Part shown: positions 28,101 to 39,801 of the stretch, in pieces | Position numbering within the stretch: position 1 is the first letter of the stretch | Layout of the letters: each line of letters starts with the position of its first letter | Assembly: GCF_022012415.1 (NCBI RefSeq) | Contig: NZ_JAKLTR010000016.1 | Span: forward strand, 62,001-126,000 | Length of the DNA stretch: 64,000 bases | Reading direction: 5' to 3' | Origin: Terrimonas ginsenosidimutans | Lineage (GTDB): Bacteria; Bacteroidota; Bacteroidia; Chitinophagales; Chitinophagaceae | Notes under the pieces: generated by a model | Told to the model about the DNA's origin: nothing | Database searches by the model: none | What the model saw: only the letters and a program-made list of their open reading frames with translations | Translations under genes and position numbers: made by a program

Positions 28101-28249
28101 ATGCGAAGATCTATTTCGCCGGACAGGATTTGTGGGAAGTAAGCCAGATGTGGCTGAAAACAGCATTCGATCCTGAAACACCTGATAATGCTGCATGGCA
28201 GTATCCCTTCTTCAGAACAATTTCTTTCGGTGTTAATCTCACATTCTAA
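25145..28249 (+). CDS. SusC/RagA-type TonB-linked outer-membrane transporter
   Basis: The 1034-residue product begins with a signal peptide, then a CarboxypepD_reg-like domain (GKVTDEAGKPIPGVSVTIKDN), a TonB-box-like segment SDVVVVGYGTQKR near residue 115, and a plug with NLQIRGFSSVNG and the family hallmark PLVLVDGAPG. The barrel ends in FFRTISFGVNLTF. SusC proteins form the glycan pore and work with the SusD lipoprotein at the cell surface. Length and motifs are complete; no break is seen. It is followed at 21 bases by susD, so the two are co-transcribed. Confidence 0.97.
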   Translation: MTRLPIARLSQRLRWPLFLMACMISSVLTFAQSQRTGKVTDEAGKPIPGVSVTIKDNAGGTTTNEAGEFSINAAAGQVLQFSSVSFESKDVLVGSGAQIAVSLAAKSGTLSDVVVVGYGTQKRVNLTGAVGTVDKKKIEDRPVANAMAALQGVAPGVTVTRNNGTPGGEGYNLQIRGFSSVNGSPPLVLVDGAPGSLISVNPNDIENISILKDAAAASIYGARAAGGVVLVTTKRGTSGKVTVNYNGKYASMRPSNVPGRLHSWQEAEMANESRINAGQAAGYTAEQIEWMKNPDINFVPNPSGSDYLYFYDLDQTDLILRDQSPMWDHNVSMRGGGARDNFFFSTGYYKQQGVFTLGPDKTERINARFNYSLAISKILSLDARLAFRQSNTLSPSVGNARIFSNLYTTRTLYPTFFPGTTDRYINDNSGNFAYSLLKEGGTGAVKENEGNAQIALKAKDIVKGLTLSATYSPRLGVRTTTSAIRTIPRYNLTGIGSYMNNPNSYTKTEYKITSDNIQLIGDYVWKLGSDHDFHVMGGYAYEDERIDQTSGRAANLATNDFFTLNTGDPLQYQASETIDTWGLESYFGRFNYAFRNKYLFEANYRHDGSSKLAPVNRWKNFPSVSVGWRMAQEEWFRNALPFFNEFKLRGSWGKLGNSDGFQGDNYAYIALLTAGQPYPFNGVRNRSYYQGRLASPDKVWETITTSDVGIDIAALNNRLNISADYFVKRNDDMLAPIQISSSIGIATGTYNVADMKTTGWEFSIGWRDRIGKDFSYYVNANIGDSKNKVISYNGQTAIIPGINGIIEGMPLNTVYGYQAAGYYRDAADVAANPTFSSAVGAGDIKYIDVNKDGKINAGLGRLSDHGDLVNLGNSTPRYSYGFDFGFSYKGFDFSAMFQGVGERKLFVDPTTLYPYTSSWIVPMDYNLDYWKPDNQNARFPRMFIGGAQNTLRSSHWVMNGAYLRLKNVQLGYNLPQQWIRKAGLTNAKIYFAGQDLWEVSQMWLKTAFDPETPDNAAWQYPFFRTISFGVNLTF

Positions 28250-28269
28250 GACCTAAAAAAAGAATTACA

Positions 28270-29910
28270 ATGAACAAACGTCTTATAAATAAATTATTGA
28301 TCGGGGGTGTCGTGATCGCTGGTCTTGCTGGTTGCAGCAAGAAGCTGGATCTTCTTCCCGAGTCGACCATAACCGATGCCGGTTTCTGGAAAACGTCCAA
28401 TGATCTCGTACTGGCATGTAATGAACTTTACCAGGCACTGCCGGTGATCTCCAATAACGTAAATGCGATCTGGGCAGACGATGGCTATGGTTCCGCTCCG
28501 AATCCGATCAGCGACGGTACACGTACCGTCCCTGTTACTGATAACGCATTCTCGATTCCATACAGCCTGATCAGGAAAGCAAATACGATCCTCGAAAAAT
28601 CTGTTCAGGTTACAGATGATCCTGCTCGCGTGCGCCGCTATCGTGCAGAAGCCTATTTCTTCCGCGCATTTGCTTACAGCGAACTTGTGAAGAGATACGG
28701 AGATGTGCCATTGTTATTGCGTACGTTCGACGTATTCGATACACTGGCTACACCACACAGAACAAACCGGGAGATCGTGCTGGACACTATGTACCGCGAT
28801 CTTGATTCCGCTGCGGCCGGCCTGCCACTCGCTTCAGCATTACCGGCTGCAGAGTATGGCCGTATTACAAGGAATGCTGCGTGGGCAATGAAATCAAGAA
28901 TGGGTTTGATGGAAGGAACGCGTAACAAGTATCATAACCTTGGCAATGCAGCCAAACATCTTACACATTCAATGACTGCCACCCAGTCACTGATCGACCT
29001 GAATTATCACAGTGTCTTCCGTTACACTGCCGTTCCTGACAGTTCTTATTTTTACCTGTTCCAGTACGCAGGCAACGGTGCGGCTAACAGGGAAAATATC
29101 CTGGCAAGAATATATGGTGTGAATGCGACGAACAGCATTTCTGAACATAACTATACTCGTCAGTTCCTTGACGTGGGTGTGGTGACCGCCACCCGTGCAA
29201 TGATGGATGCCTATCTCTATCGCGATGGTCTGCCACTTGGTAAATCACCACTGCAGGCAAACCAGGATAGCTCAATGGCGGAGTTCACTAACCGTGATCC
29301 GCGTATCGCGATGACCGTATTCAATAAACGTGTTTGGGGCTTCACTGCTATGTGGGTGCCAACATTCAATACGGCGCCAACCGGTTACAAGATCCGCAAG
29401 TATGCGACATCGCAGGACTGGGCTTCACAGCAAAGTTTTAATCACCATATCATTTTCCGCTTTGGTGAAGTGCTGCTGAACTATGCTGAATTAAAGTATG
29501 AGATCAATGGTTCTATCTCTGATGAAGATCTCGATAAATCGATTAACCTGATCCGCGCGCGTGTGGGCATGCCAAAGCTGACCAATACATTTGTGACAGC
29601 CAACGGCCTCAACATGCTGGAAGAGATCAGGCGTGAAAGAAGAGTAGAGCTGGCTTTCGAAGGCGAGTTCCGCTACTGGGATCTGATCCGCTGGAAAACA
29701 GCCGAGATCGAATTGCCTAAAACTGTCAAAGGTTCTAAAGTTTTCCCTGACCACCAGTTCCCATCCACTGCTCCGAAAGATGCCAATGGTTTCGTGATTG
29801 TCCAGGACGCATCACGTAGAAGCTTCAATGTGAATCGTGATTATTGGTGGCCATTCCCGACGAATGAAACGGGGTTGAACCCGAATTTGAGTCAGAACCC
29901 GAATTGGTAG
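28270..29910 (+). CDS. SusD/RagB-type surface glycan-binding lipoprotein
   Basis: The 546-residue product has a lipobox ending in LAGC (Cys22) followed by SKKLDLLPES, the usual mature start. It has TPR-like helices (RYRAEAYFFRAFAYSELVKRYGDVPLL) and a C-terminal SusD block (LNYAELKYEING to RRERRVELAFEGEFRYWDLIRWK). It ends with LSQNPNW, also typical of the family. SusD sits as a lid on SusC and captures the polysaccharide. The 21-base gap to susC shows tight coupling, and no hairpin lies between them, unlike most other gaps here. Confidence 0.97.
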   Translation: MNKRLINKLLIGGVVIAGLAGCSKKLDLLPESTITDAGFWKTSNDLVLACNELYQALPVISNNVNAIWADDGYGSAPNPISDGTRTVPVTDNAFSIPYSLIRKANTILEKSVQVTDDPARVRRYRAEAYFFRAFAYSELVKRYGDVPLLLRTFDVFDTLATPHRTNREIVLDTMYRDLDSAAAGLPLASALPAAEYGRITRNAAWAMKSRMGLMEGTRNKYHNLGNAAKHLTHSMTATQSLIDLNYHSVFRYTAVPDSSYFYLFQYAGNGAANRENILARIYGVNATNSISEHNYTRQFLDVGVVTATRAMMDAYLYRDGLPLGKSPLQANQDSSMAEFTNRDPRIAMTVFNKRVWGFTAMWVPTFNTAPTGYKIRKYATSQDWASQQSFNHHIIFRFGEVLLNYAELKYEINGSISDEDLDKSINLIRARVGMPKLTNTFVTANGLNMLEEIRRERRVELAFEGEFRYWDLIRWKTAEIELPKTVKGSKVFPDHQFPSTAPKDANGFVIVQDASRRSFNVNRDYWWPFPTNETGLNPNLSQNPNW

Positions 29911-29920
29911 AAAGACGAAT

Positions 29921-30019
29921 GGCGTAAGGTTCCCGCAGATAACGCAGATTGATTTTCAAGTTTAGACGCTTATCTGCGTTATCTGCGCTTGATCTGCGTT
30001 GATCTGCGGGAACCTACGA
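29921..30019 (+). repeat. Hairpin family D (CAGATAACGCAGATTGA words)
   Basis: Starts GGCGTAAGGTTCCCGCAGAT and closes ATCTGCGGGAACCTACG. Internal words are TCTGCGTTATCTGCG-type repeats. It begins 11 bases after the SusD stop. Outer GGCGTA end is shared with family B copies although the internal words differ. Confidence 0.9.
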
Positions 30020-30077
30020 TCATCAAAAATGAAGTTTGGTCAACGATGTAAAACCCCGATCCGAAAATTCCACGCAC

Positions 30078-32018
30078 ATGCGTATCCTTTTCTTGTTGTT
30101 TTCTCATATAGGTCTCTTCTTCCATGCTTTTGCACAGGCTGACCGTAACTGGTTGGCCGGTGCACATAGCAAAGAGCTGCTCGCGCGAAATCTTTCCGTG
30201 GAGAAACTCGATGAACAATTTCCCCGCTATACCGATCGTGCGAAGTGGGAATCCATCAATCCTGTTTATCGTGCACATTTAATAAAGGACGGCGAAGAGG
30301 CGTTGGGTTTTGTGTGGAAAGTGGTACCCGCCACTTCTTACCTCGAATTTGTAAAGTCAGGTAATAGGAGAGTCATGGAGGATGTGTACAATACTAACCT
30401 GACGGCGATACGCAAACTGGCATTCGCGGAACTCGCAGAAGGGAAAGGTCGGTTCATTCCACAATTGATCAACGGTGTATGGCATGTGTGTGATATTACA
30501 AGCTGGTCTATTTCCGCAAGTCTGAACCTGCAGAAAGCAGGTGCGGGTTTGCCGGATATCAATGAACCGGTGATTGAATTGGGAACCGGTATCACGGTAA
30601 ATGTAATGGCGTGGACCTATCATTTATTTAAAGACGAATTTGATAAGCATAGCAAACTGATCTCTCCACGCATCAAACAGGAGATCGATAGAAGAGTGCT
30701 GCAACCATTCTATACAAGAAACGATTTCTGGTGGATGGCCCTGGACGGAAAGAAAAGACTGGTAAATAACTGGAACATCTGGTTGAACTATAACATGCTT
30801 ACCACGATCCTGCTGGTGGAAGATGATCCGGCAAAACGGGCTGATGGGATCTATAAGACGATGCGTTCTGCCGATCAGTTCATTAATTACTATAAAGAAG
30901 ATGGTGGTTGTGAAGAAGGTCCTGCATACTGGTCGCACGCGGGAGGGATGTTGTATAACTATTTATCATTGTTACAAACCGCTACCAAAGGCGCGGTTGA
31001 TATTTTCGATAAGCCGCTGATCAGGAATATCGGGAGTTATTATTGTAAGGCGTACATCGACAGTTCCTGGTATCTGAATTATGCTGATGCCGCTGCGAAG
31101 ATCAAAGGAGATGCTTCACTGGTTTATCATTATGGGAAGGCAGTGAAGGATTCTCAGTTGCAGTATTTCGGTTCGTGGCTGGCAAGGCAACAGCAATGGG
31201 ACACGATGCCGCCTGTGGAGAATATGTATGGTGGTTTCAGAAACCTTTTTACAGTAAAGGAGATTGTTGACGGTAAGGCTGCTCAGCCTTTTATGGCGTA
31301 TGCGTGGATGAAGGAAACCGGTATTGCAGTGGCAAGAGACCAGGAGGGATCCTCAAAAGGATTTTATTTTTCTGCATTGGCAGGGCACAATGATGAAAGT
31401 CATAATCACAATGATGTCGGCACCTGTGTGCTGTATTATGATGGAAAGCCATTCCTGATCGATATCGGCAGCGAAACCTATACAAGGCAAACATTCGGAC
31501 CGGAGAGATATACAATCTGGACAATGCGGTCAACCTATCATAATGTTCCTTTTATCAATGGTGTGGAACAGAAAGATGGTGCAAAATATAAGGCGAAGAA
31601 TGTTTCCTTCACTAATACAAAAACAACAGCAAGGTTTCAATTGGATATCGCTGCGGCTTATCCTGAAGCAGCACAGGTGAAGAAATGGGATCGCGTCTAT
31701 GAACTGAAGAGAAATGAATCGTTCACGATCACTGACAAATATCAGCTGATGGCCAATAACGGAAACAGTGCTTTACATTTTATGACGAGTGCAGTGCCTG
31801 CGAAAACAAAAGAGGGAGTAGTAAGGCTTGTTTCCGGGATTACAGATCTCCGGATGGAGTTCGATCCGAAGCAGTTTGACCTGGAAATAGAAGAGGTGCC
31901 GGTGAAAGATAGCCGGTTACTGGAAAGCTGGCCTCCTGTAGTATATCGTATCCAACTAAAGATCCGTAATAAAAGCACTGAAGGCAATCACCGGATTGTA
32001 TTCAGGAAAACAAAGTAA
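30078..32018 (+). CDS. Heparinase II/III-family polysaccharide lyase
   Basis: I use ATG 30078 (MRILFLLFSHIGLFFHAFA), which begins a clean signal peptide; the frame is open from 30036. The 646-residue protein has an N-terminal helical toroid (NNWNIWLNYNMLTTILL, GGCEEGPAYWSHAGGMLYN near residues 275-290) and a heparinase II/III C-terminal beta-sandwich with SHNHNDVGTCVLYYDG (His442, His444). Lyases of this fold cut uronic-acid-containing glycans by beta-elimination and leave an unsaturated end; families PL12, 15, 17 and 21 share it. The exact family and substrate are not readable. The partner GH88 lies 18 bases downstream. Confidence 0.85.
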   Translation: MRILFLLFSHIGLFFHAFAQADRNWLAGAHSKELLARNLSVEKLDEQFPRYTDRAKWESINPVYRAHLIKDGEEALGFVWKVVPATSYLEFVKSGNRRVMEDVYNTNLTAIRKLAFAELAEGKGRFIPQLINGVWHVCDITSWSISASLNLQKAGAGLPDINEPVIELGTGITVNVMAWTYHLFKDEFDKHSKLISPRIKQEIDRRVLQPFYTRNDFWWMALDGKKRLVNNWNIWLNYNMLTTILLVEDDPAKRADGIYKTMRSADQFINYYKEDGGCEEGPAYWSHAGGMLYNYLSLLQTATKGAVDIFDKPLIRNIGSYYCKAYIDSSWYLNYADAAAKIKGDASLVYHYGKAVKDSQLQYFGSWLARQQQWDTMPPVENMYGGFRNLFTVKEIVDGKAAQPFMAYAWMKETGIAVARDQEGSSKGFYFSALAGHNDESHNHNDVGTCVLYYDGKPFLIDIGSETYTRQTFGPERYTIWTMRSTYHNVPFINGVEQKDGAKYKAKNVSFTNTKTTARFQLDIAAAYPEAAQVKKWDRVYELKRNESFTITDKYQLMANNGNSALHFMTSAVPAKTKEGVVRLVSGITDLRMEFDPKQFDLEIEEVPVKDSRLLESWPPVVYRIQLKIRNKSTEGNHRIVFRKTK

Positions 32019-32036
32019 ATAACAAAAGCAAAACTG

Positions 32037-33290
32037 ATGATGAAAAGGTTTTTTGGGGCTGTTGCAGTCCTGTGTATTGTGTTGATGGCATTCCGGAAAA
32101 GCAACAATGAAGAGGCTTTTATACAGCAGAATCTTCAGTTTGCAGGCAGGCAGATCAACCTGATGTTGAAGGATGTGAAAGGAGACAGCGTATTCCCCCG
32201 TACGACCAATGCAGAGGGAAAGCTGGTCGCGACCAATATGTACGACTGGACACCGGGATTCTTTCCGGGCAGTCTCTGGTATTCATATGAATTCAGTAAA
32301 GATCCGGCGATGAAAGCACAGGCCATCCGCTGGACAGAGAAGCTGGAACCTTTGAAAGATTTCACTGAGCATCATGATCTGGGTTTTATGATGTATTGCA
32401 GTTTTGGTAATGCGTATCGGCTGACCGGTGATACCCGCTACAAAGATTATCTCGTGCAGGCAGCAAAGTCGTTAAGCACACGATTTGATAAACGTGTTGG
32501 TTGTATCAAATCATGGAATGCATTCAAGTCATGGCATGGTCAGCAGATGTATTATTTTCCCGTGATCATTGATAATATGATGAACCTGGAATTATTATTC
32601 TTTGCAACGAAAGTGACAGGTGACAGTTCTTACTATCGCACCGCGATCACCCATGCGGATAATACATTGAAAAATCAGTTCAGAAAAGATTATAGTTCCT
32701 ATCACGTGATCTGTTATGATACTATAACAGGCAAAGTGCTGGCGAAAGAAACAGCACAGGGCTATGCAGATAATTCAACCTGGGCGCGTGGTCAGGCCTG
32801 GGCGATCTATGGATATACGATGACGTATAGGGAGACCAAGGATCCAAAGTACCTGAAAGCGGCGATGGGAATGGCTGACTGGTATTTGAAAAGCAAACAA
32901 CTTCCCGCGGATATGGTACCGTTCTGGGATTTTAATATCAAACAGAATGGATACACTCCGGGAGAAAGATCATTTGCAACAAAGAGTGAGCTGAATTTCA
33001 GAGATGCTTCGGCGGCGGCGATTACAGCTTCAGGCCTGCTGGAGTTGAGTGAGTATGCGGGTAAGAAAGGGAAGGCATATAAGAATGCCGCAGTGAAAAT
33101 GTTACATTCGCTGGCAAGTCCATCCTATAAAGCAGCGGAAGGGGAGAATGGGAATTTCCTGTTGAAGCATTCGGTGGGAAGTATTCCGCACCAGGTGGAG
33201 ATCGATGTACCGCTGGTGTATGCAGATTATTATTTTATTGAGGCATTGCAGAGGTATGACCGGTTAGTGAAGGGAGAAAGGCTGTTTTGA
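32037..33290 (+). CDS. GH88 unsaturated glucuronyl hydrolase
   Basis: The 417-residue product has a short signal or anchor segment at residues 2-20 and the GH88 (alpha/alpha)6-barrel motifs: NMYDWTPGFFPGSLWYSYE, HHDLGFMMYCSFGNAYRLTGD with the catalytic-site Asp, GYADNSTWARGQAWAIYGY, FWDFNIKQ and RDASAAAITASGLLEL. These enzymes remove the unsaturated uronic acid from lyase products. Tandem pairing with the upstream lyase, with only 18 bases between and no hairpin, argues for a two-step uronate pathway. Start at 32037 or the ATG three bases later cannot be told apart. Confidence 0.92.
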   Translation: MMKRFFGAVAVLCIVLMAFRKSNNEEAFIQQNLQFAGRQINLMLKDVKGDSVFPRTTNAEGKLVATNMYDWTPGFFPGSLWYSYEFSKDPAMKAQAIRWTEKLEPLKDFTEHHDLGFMMYCSFGNAYRLTGDTRYKDYLVQAAKSLSTRFDKRVGCIKSWNAFKSWHGQQMYYFPVIIDNMMNLELLFFATKVTGDSSYYRTAITHADNTLKNQFRKDYSSYHVICYDTITGKVLAKETAQGYADNSTWARGQAWAIYGYTMTYRETKDPKYLKAAMGMADWYLKSKQLPADMVPFWDFNIKQNGYTPGERSFATKSELNFRDASAAAITASGLLELSEYAGKKGKAYKNAAVKMLHSLASPSYKAAEGENGNFLLKHSVGSIPHQVEIDVPLVYADYYFIEALQRYDRLVKGERLF

Positions 33291-33295
33291 CTCGA

Positions 33296-33415
33296 TTGGC
33301 GTAGGAGGAACGCGGCGAACGCAGCGGACCGCGGCGAGCGCAACGAATTAAGTCGTTTGTATTTCGCTGCGCTCGCCGCGGTCCGCTGCGTTCGCCGCGT
33401 TCCTCCTACGCCCAG
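33296..33415 (+). repeat. Hairpin family B copy 3
   Basis: Starts TTGGCGTAGGAGGAACGCGG six bases after the GH88 stop and closes CGCGTTCCTCCTACGCCC. The stem is close to perfect for 40 bases per arm, with ATTAAGTCGTTTGTATTT near the loop. This is the best-paired copy in the window. Confidence 0.92.
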
Positions 33416-33438
33416 TCCATCCTTAAACATATTCAAAT

Positions 33439-35832
33439 ATGATAAGACTTTTCGTTTCATTACTCTGCCTATTCATAGTTAACGCCCTTCATGCGCAATC
33501 CCCATTAAGCATCAAAGGTCTTCTTGATAAAACAGAGGTCATCCGTGATCAATGGGGCGTGAACCATATCTACGCAAAGAACACCCACGATCTCTTCTTC
33601 ACTCAAGGCTACTGCGCCGCCAAAGACCGCCTCTTCCAATTCGAGATCTGGCGCCGCCAGGCAACAGGCACCGCCGCTGAGATCTTCGGCAAAAGAGAAC
33701 TGAAACGCGATATCGGCGCACGCCTCTTCCGATTTCGCGGAGACATGAACAAAGAACTAAACCACTATCATCCCGAAGGAAAAAAGATCATCGAAGCATT
33801 TACAGATGGCATCAATGCCTACATAGAAGAAGCGCTTCGCACACCAGATAAACTGCCGATTGAATTCCGGTTGCTGAAGATCCTTCCCGGTAAATGGACG
33901 CCTGATTTGGTGATCTCCCGCCACCAGGGAATCCTGGGCAACGCAACTGAAGAATTGAATATTGGACGTGCAGTCGCGAAATTGGGAGATAAGAAAGTAA
34001 AAGAATTGATGTGGTTGCAAAACGGTGATCCGATTCTTCAACTGGATACCGCCGTTAATGCAGCGCAGCTATCTCAGGATATCCTGGAATTATATAATGC
34101 TTTCAGAAAGGATATCGTATTCGAAGCTGCCGATATAGCCGCTCAGGCGCGGGTACAAGATCCCGCGGCTGAAACACGCGCCATGGCGTTTCAGTACAGC
34201 CAGCCGTTTCCTGATCAACCGGAAGGCAGTAATAATTGGGTGGTCAGTGCAAAACGGTCTGCAACCGGAAATGCCCTGCTTGCAAGTGATCCGCACAGAA
34301 AGATCACCATCCCTTCCTTACGATACGTCGTCCACTTATCCGCCCCCGGATGGAATGTGATGGGAGGCGGAGAACCGCAGATCCCCGGAGTGGCTATTGG
34401 TCACAATGATTCTGGCGCATGGGGAATAACCGTGCATCAAACAGATGCGGAAGATATTTATGTGTATGATCTGAATCCGTCCGATCTTAAACAATATCGT
34501 CACAAAGGAAAATGGCAGACGATGAGCGAAGAGGAAGAGACCTTCAATGTGAAAGGCTCTTCCGCTGTTAAAACTAAACTTTATTACACCTTACATGGTC
34601 CGGTTTGTTTCATAGATTCTGTCAATGCAAAAGCATATGCGATGCGTGCGGCCTGGCTGGAGCCCGGAGCGGCGCCTTATCTTGCTTCACTAAGAATGAA
34701 CCAGGCGAAAGACTGGACTGCGTTTCGTGAAGCCTGTACCTATGCGCATCTTCCTGCACTGAATATGGTTTGGGCTGATAAGAAAGGAAACATCGGCTGG
34801 CAGGTGGTAGGACTTATCCCTGAACGGGAAAACTTCAGCGGCCTGGTACCTGTGCCCGGCGACGGACGATATGAATGGGCGGGCTATCTCCCGATCAAAG
34901 AAAGACCTAACACCTATAATCCTGCGAAAGGATATTGGGCAACAGCCAATGAAAACCTGATGCCTGCAGGCTTCTCTCATCCGGATGCAGTAGGATTTAC
35001 CTGGCCGGATGCATACAGAGGCAAGCGGATTGAAGAAGTGTTGTCGGCAAATGCGCAGATGGATCTGAACAAGATGCAAGATCTGCAGGTTGATTACATT
35101 TCTCATGCTGCAAAAGCAATTGTTCCTTTTCTAAAATTTATATCACCGAAAGATCCTATCGCTATTAAGGCAAAGGAGATTTTGTTGCAATGGAATTTCA
35201 GCATGGATAAAAGTTCCGTTGGTGGCGGCATCTTTAATAAGTGGGAACGTGAGTTGATGGACGAAGCAAACCGGTCGATCATTCCTTCGGAAGTGAAAGG
35301 GTTGCTTGCTGTTCAGACAACGAAGCTGGTTGAGTGGCTTCACCAACCTTCATTGATCTATTCTGCAAATGCTATTGAGAAACGAAATGAATTTCTTCAG
35401 CGCACATTTGATGCTGCGGTATCGAAGTTGCAAACCCAACTTGGTAATGATATCAGTCAGTGGCAATATGGGCAGGATAAGTATAAGCATATTCAATTCA
35501 TTCATCCGCTGAGTGGATTGGTGAAATCACCGTGGAAGGAGTTGCTGAATACCGGATCTATTGCACGAGGTGGGTATGGGCATACGGTTGGGGCAACGGG
35601 TAATATGGATAACCAGGGAGCGGGAGCGAGCTTCCGTTATTTTACCAACACTGGTAATTGGGATGAAACAAAGATGATCAATTCGCCGGGGCAGTCGGGT
35701 GATCCTGAGTCTCCGTGGTATAAGAACCTGTTTGAGATGTGGGCGAATGATCAGTACTTCCCGGCGTATTTCTCACGGGATAAGATCGAAGCGCATGCGG
35801 CGGAGAGGTGGAGTGCGGAGCCGGGAAAATAG
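33439..35832 (+). CDS. Penicillin acylase-family Ntn amidohydrolase
   Basis: The 797-residue protein has a signal peptide (MIRLFVSLLCLFIVNALHA), an alpha-chain part with YAKNTHDLFFTQGYCAAKDRLFQ and QATGTAAEIFGK, and the autocleavage site EGSNNWVV. Ser264 there becomes the N-terminal nucleophile of the beta chain. Other family blocks are LASDPHRKITIPSLRYVVHL and ANENLMPAGFSHP. Family enzymes hydrolyse amide bonds of acyl side chains, including N-acyl homoserine lactones and N-acyl sugars. Its position inside a glycan locus, together with a glycosylasparaginase, suggests removal of an amide-linked group; this is inference. Confidence 0.9.
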   Translation: MIRLFVSLLCLFIVNALHAQSPLSIKGLLDKTEVIRDQWGVNHIYAKNTHDLFFTQGYCAAKDRLFQFEIWRRQATGTAAEIFGKRELKRDIGARLFRFRGDMNKELNHYHPEGKKIIEAFTDGINAYIEEALRTPDKLPIEFRLLKILPGKWTPDLVISRHQGILGNATEELNIGRAVAKLGDKKVKELMWLQNGDPILQLDTAVNAAQLSQDILELYNAFRKDIVFEAADIAAQARVQDPAAETRAMAFQYSQPFPDQPEGSNNWVVSAKRSATGNALLASDPHRKITIPSLRYVVHLSAPGWNVMGGGEPQIPGVAIGHNDSGAWGITVHQTDAEDIYVYDLNPSDLKQYRHKGKWQTMSEEEETFNVKGSSAVKTKLYYTLHGPVCFIDSVNAKAYAMRAAWLEPGAAPYLASLRMNQAKDWTAFREACTYAHLPALNMVWADKKGNIGWQVVGLIPERENFSGLVPVPGDGRYEWAGYLPIKERPNTYNPAKGYWATANENLMPAGFSHPDAVGFTWPDAYRGKRIEEVLSANAQMDLNKMQDLQVDYISHAAKAIVPFLKFISPKDPIAIKAKEILLQWNFSMDKSSVGGGIFNKWERELMDEANRSIIPSEVKGLLAVQTTKLVEWLHQPSLIYSANAIEKRNEFLQRTFDAAVSKLQTQLGNDISQWQYGQDKYKHIQFIHPLSGLVKSPWKELLNTGSIARGGYGHTVGATGNMDNQGAGASFRYFTNTGNWDETKMINSPGQSGDPESPWYKNLFEMWANDQYFPAYFSRDKIEAHAAERWSAEPGK

Positions 35833-35847
35833 AATTCAATATGAATA

Positions 35848-35964
35848 GCGAGTTTGGAACGCGGCGAACGCGGCGAACCGCAGCGGACGCGGCGAATACA
35901 AACGAAATAATCCGCCGCGCCCGCTGCGGTTCGCCGCGTTCGCCGCGTTCCAAACTCGCCAGCC
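35848..35964 (+). repeat. Hairpin family B copy 4
   Basis: Starts AGCGAGTTTGGAACGCGG 16 bases after the acylase stop and closes CCGCGTTCCAAACTCGCC. Internal words CGAACGCGGCGAACCGCAGCGG recur from the other copies, but the outermost bases (GCGAGTTT/AAACTCGC) differ from the GGCGTA type. Confidence 0.9.
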
Positions 35965-35995
35965 GAATTAAATGTTATCACAACTTAAATTTTGA

Positions 35996-39119
<3,124 letters not shown>

Positions 39120-39121
<2 letters not shown>

Positions 39122-39211
39122 TATCGCAGAGTTCGCTAAGGGGGACGCAAAGTGCGCAATGCTTATTCTTAGCGCCCTTTGCGTCCCCCTTAGCGGACTC
39201 TGCGATACTAA
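39120..39211 (+). repeat. Hairpin family A copy 2
   Basis: Begins AGTATCGCAGAGTTCGCTAA on the stop codon of the GH2 gene and closes TTAGCGGACTCTGCGATACT. The long stem includes GGGGGACGCAAAG pairing with CTTTGCGTCCCCC. Its ends match the 6931 copy, but the tandem section is missing. Confidence 0.9.
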
Positions 39212-39303
39212 TCCGTAACATCGAAAGCCCGAATATTTTAATTTTTTGCTGATTTATTGGTTTTTATACGTCTGATTCCCTTATTTTTGCTGCCCGTTAT
39301 CAA

Positions 39304-39385
39304 GCCCAGATGGCGAAATTGGTAGACGCACTGTCTTCAGGTGGCAGCGCCGCGAGGTGTGCTGGTTCGAATCCAGTTCTGGGCA
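39304..39385 (+). tRNA. tRNA-Leu (anticodon CAG)
   Basis: Acceptor stem GCCCAGA pairs with TCTGGGC. The D-arm has AAATTGGTAGACGC. The anticodon stem CTGTC pairs with GGCAG around TTCAGGT, giving CAG. A variable arm of about ten bases precedes the T-arm CTGGTTCGAATCCAG. No CCA is encoded. The last part is duplicated at 56922-56942, marking it as the target of a mobile element. Confidence 0.93.
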
Positions 39386-39388
39386 CAT
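39368..39388 (+). repeat. Left attachment core (tRNA 3' end)
   Basis: A 21-bp core starting CGAATCCAGTTCTGGGC and running through ACAT is repeated exactly at 56922-56942. It includes the T-loop and acceptor 3' strand of tRNA-Leu, the classic site for a tyrosine integrase. The tRNA is left whole here. Confidence 0.85.
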
Positions 39389-39490
39389 CGGTTCCCTTGT
39401 AGAAGTTTGAAATTCAAATTTTTGCAAGGGATTTTTGTTTTCTGCCAGGTGTTTATCCCTCCGTTTATTTCCGCGTCTGTCCGATGTTTT

Positions 39491-39522
39491 TGGCGGACAA
39501 TTGGCGGACAGTTTGGCGGACA
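39491..39522 (+). repeat. Three TGGCGGACA direct repeats (candidate integrase arm sites)
   Basis: Copies begin at 39491, 39502 and 39514 (11- and 12-base spacing), 100-135 bases from the attachment core. Related copies lie at 56870 and 56881, and at 57046 (degenerate) and 57057. The spacing and placement on both sides of the core fit arm-type binding sites. Confidence 0.5.
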
Positions 39523-39528
39523 TTTTTA

Positions 39529-39801
39529 ATGATAAAAACGGCATTAATGGCAATCATTTTAACGGCAGACCTGAGCCGGAAAGGTGACAAAAATTGGTAC
39601 ACTTTCGAATGGGGGTAAAGGGCAAGGGCAGCGGAGAGCCTCGGGAATTTTCACCTACACGAAACCAAAAGATCAAATCCAGAAACAACACAATGCTGAG
39701 GCCAAGCGGCTTCTTGATGTAAAATTGTTGGAGATCACGCTCGACCATCAATCAGTGGGTAGTTCGTTTACCCCGAGCCAGAGAATTAAGGAGAACTTCC
39801 T
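39529..39801 (+). pseudogene. Truncated, frameshifted tyrosine integrase N-terminus, copy 1
   Basis: Translation starts as MIKTALMAIILTADLSRKGD and reads to WYTFEWG, then hits a stop. In the next frame the protein continues GKGQGQRRASGIFTYTKPKD and on to SQRIKENFL. One extra G in the G5 run at 39611 would explain the shift. The joined text matches the arm-binding N-terminus of Bacteroidota phage-type integrases, which go on for about 300 more residues. Here the catalytic part is gone after 39801. Copy 2 at 57072-57344 differs at only 4 of 273 positions, carries the same G5 shift and ends at the same base. Confidence 0.8.
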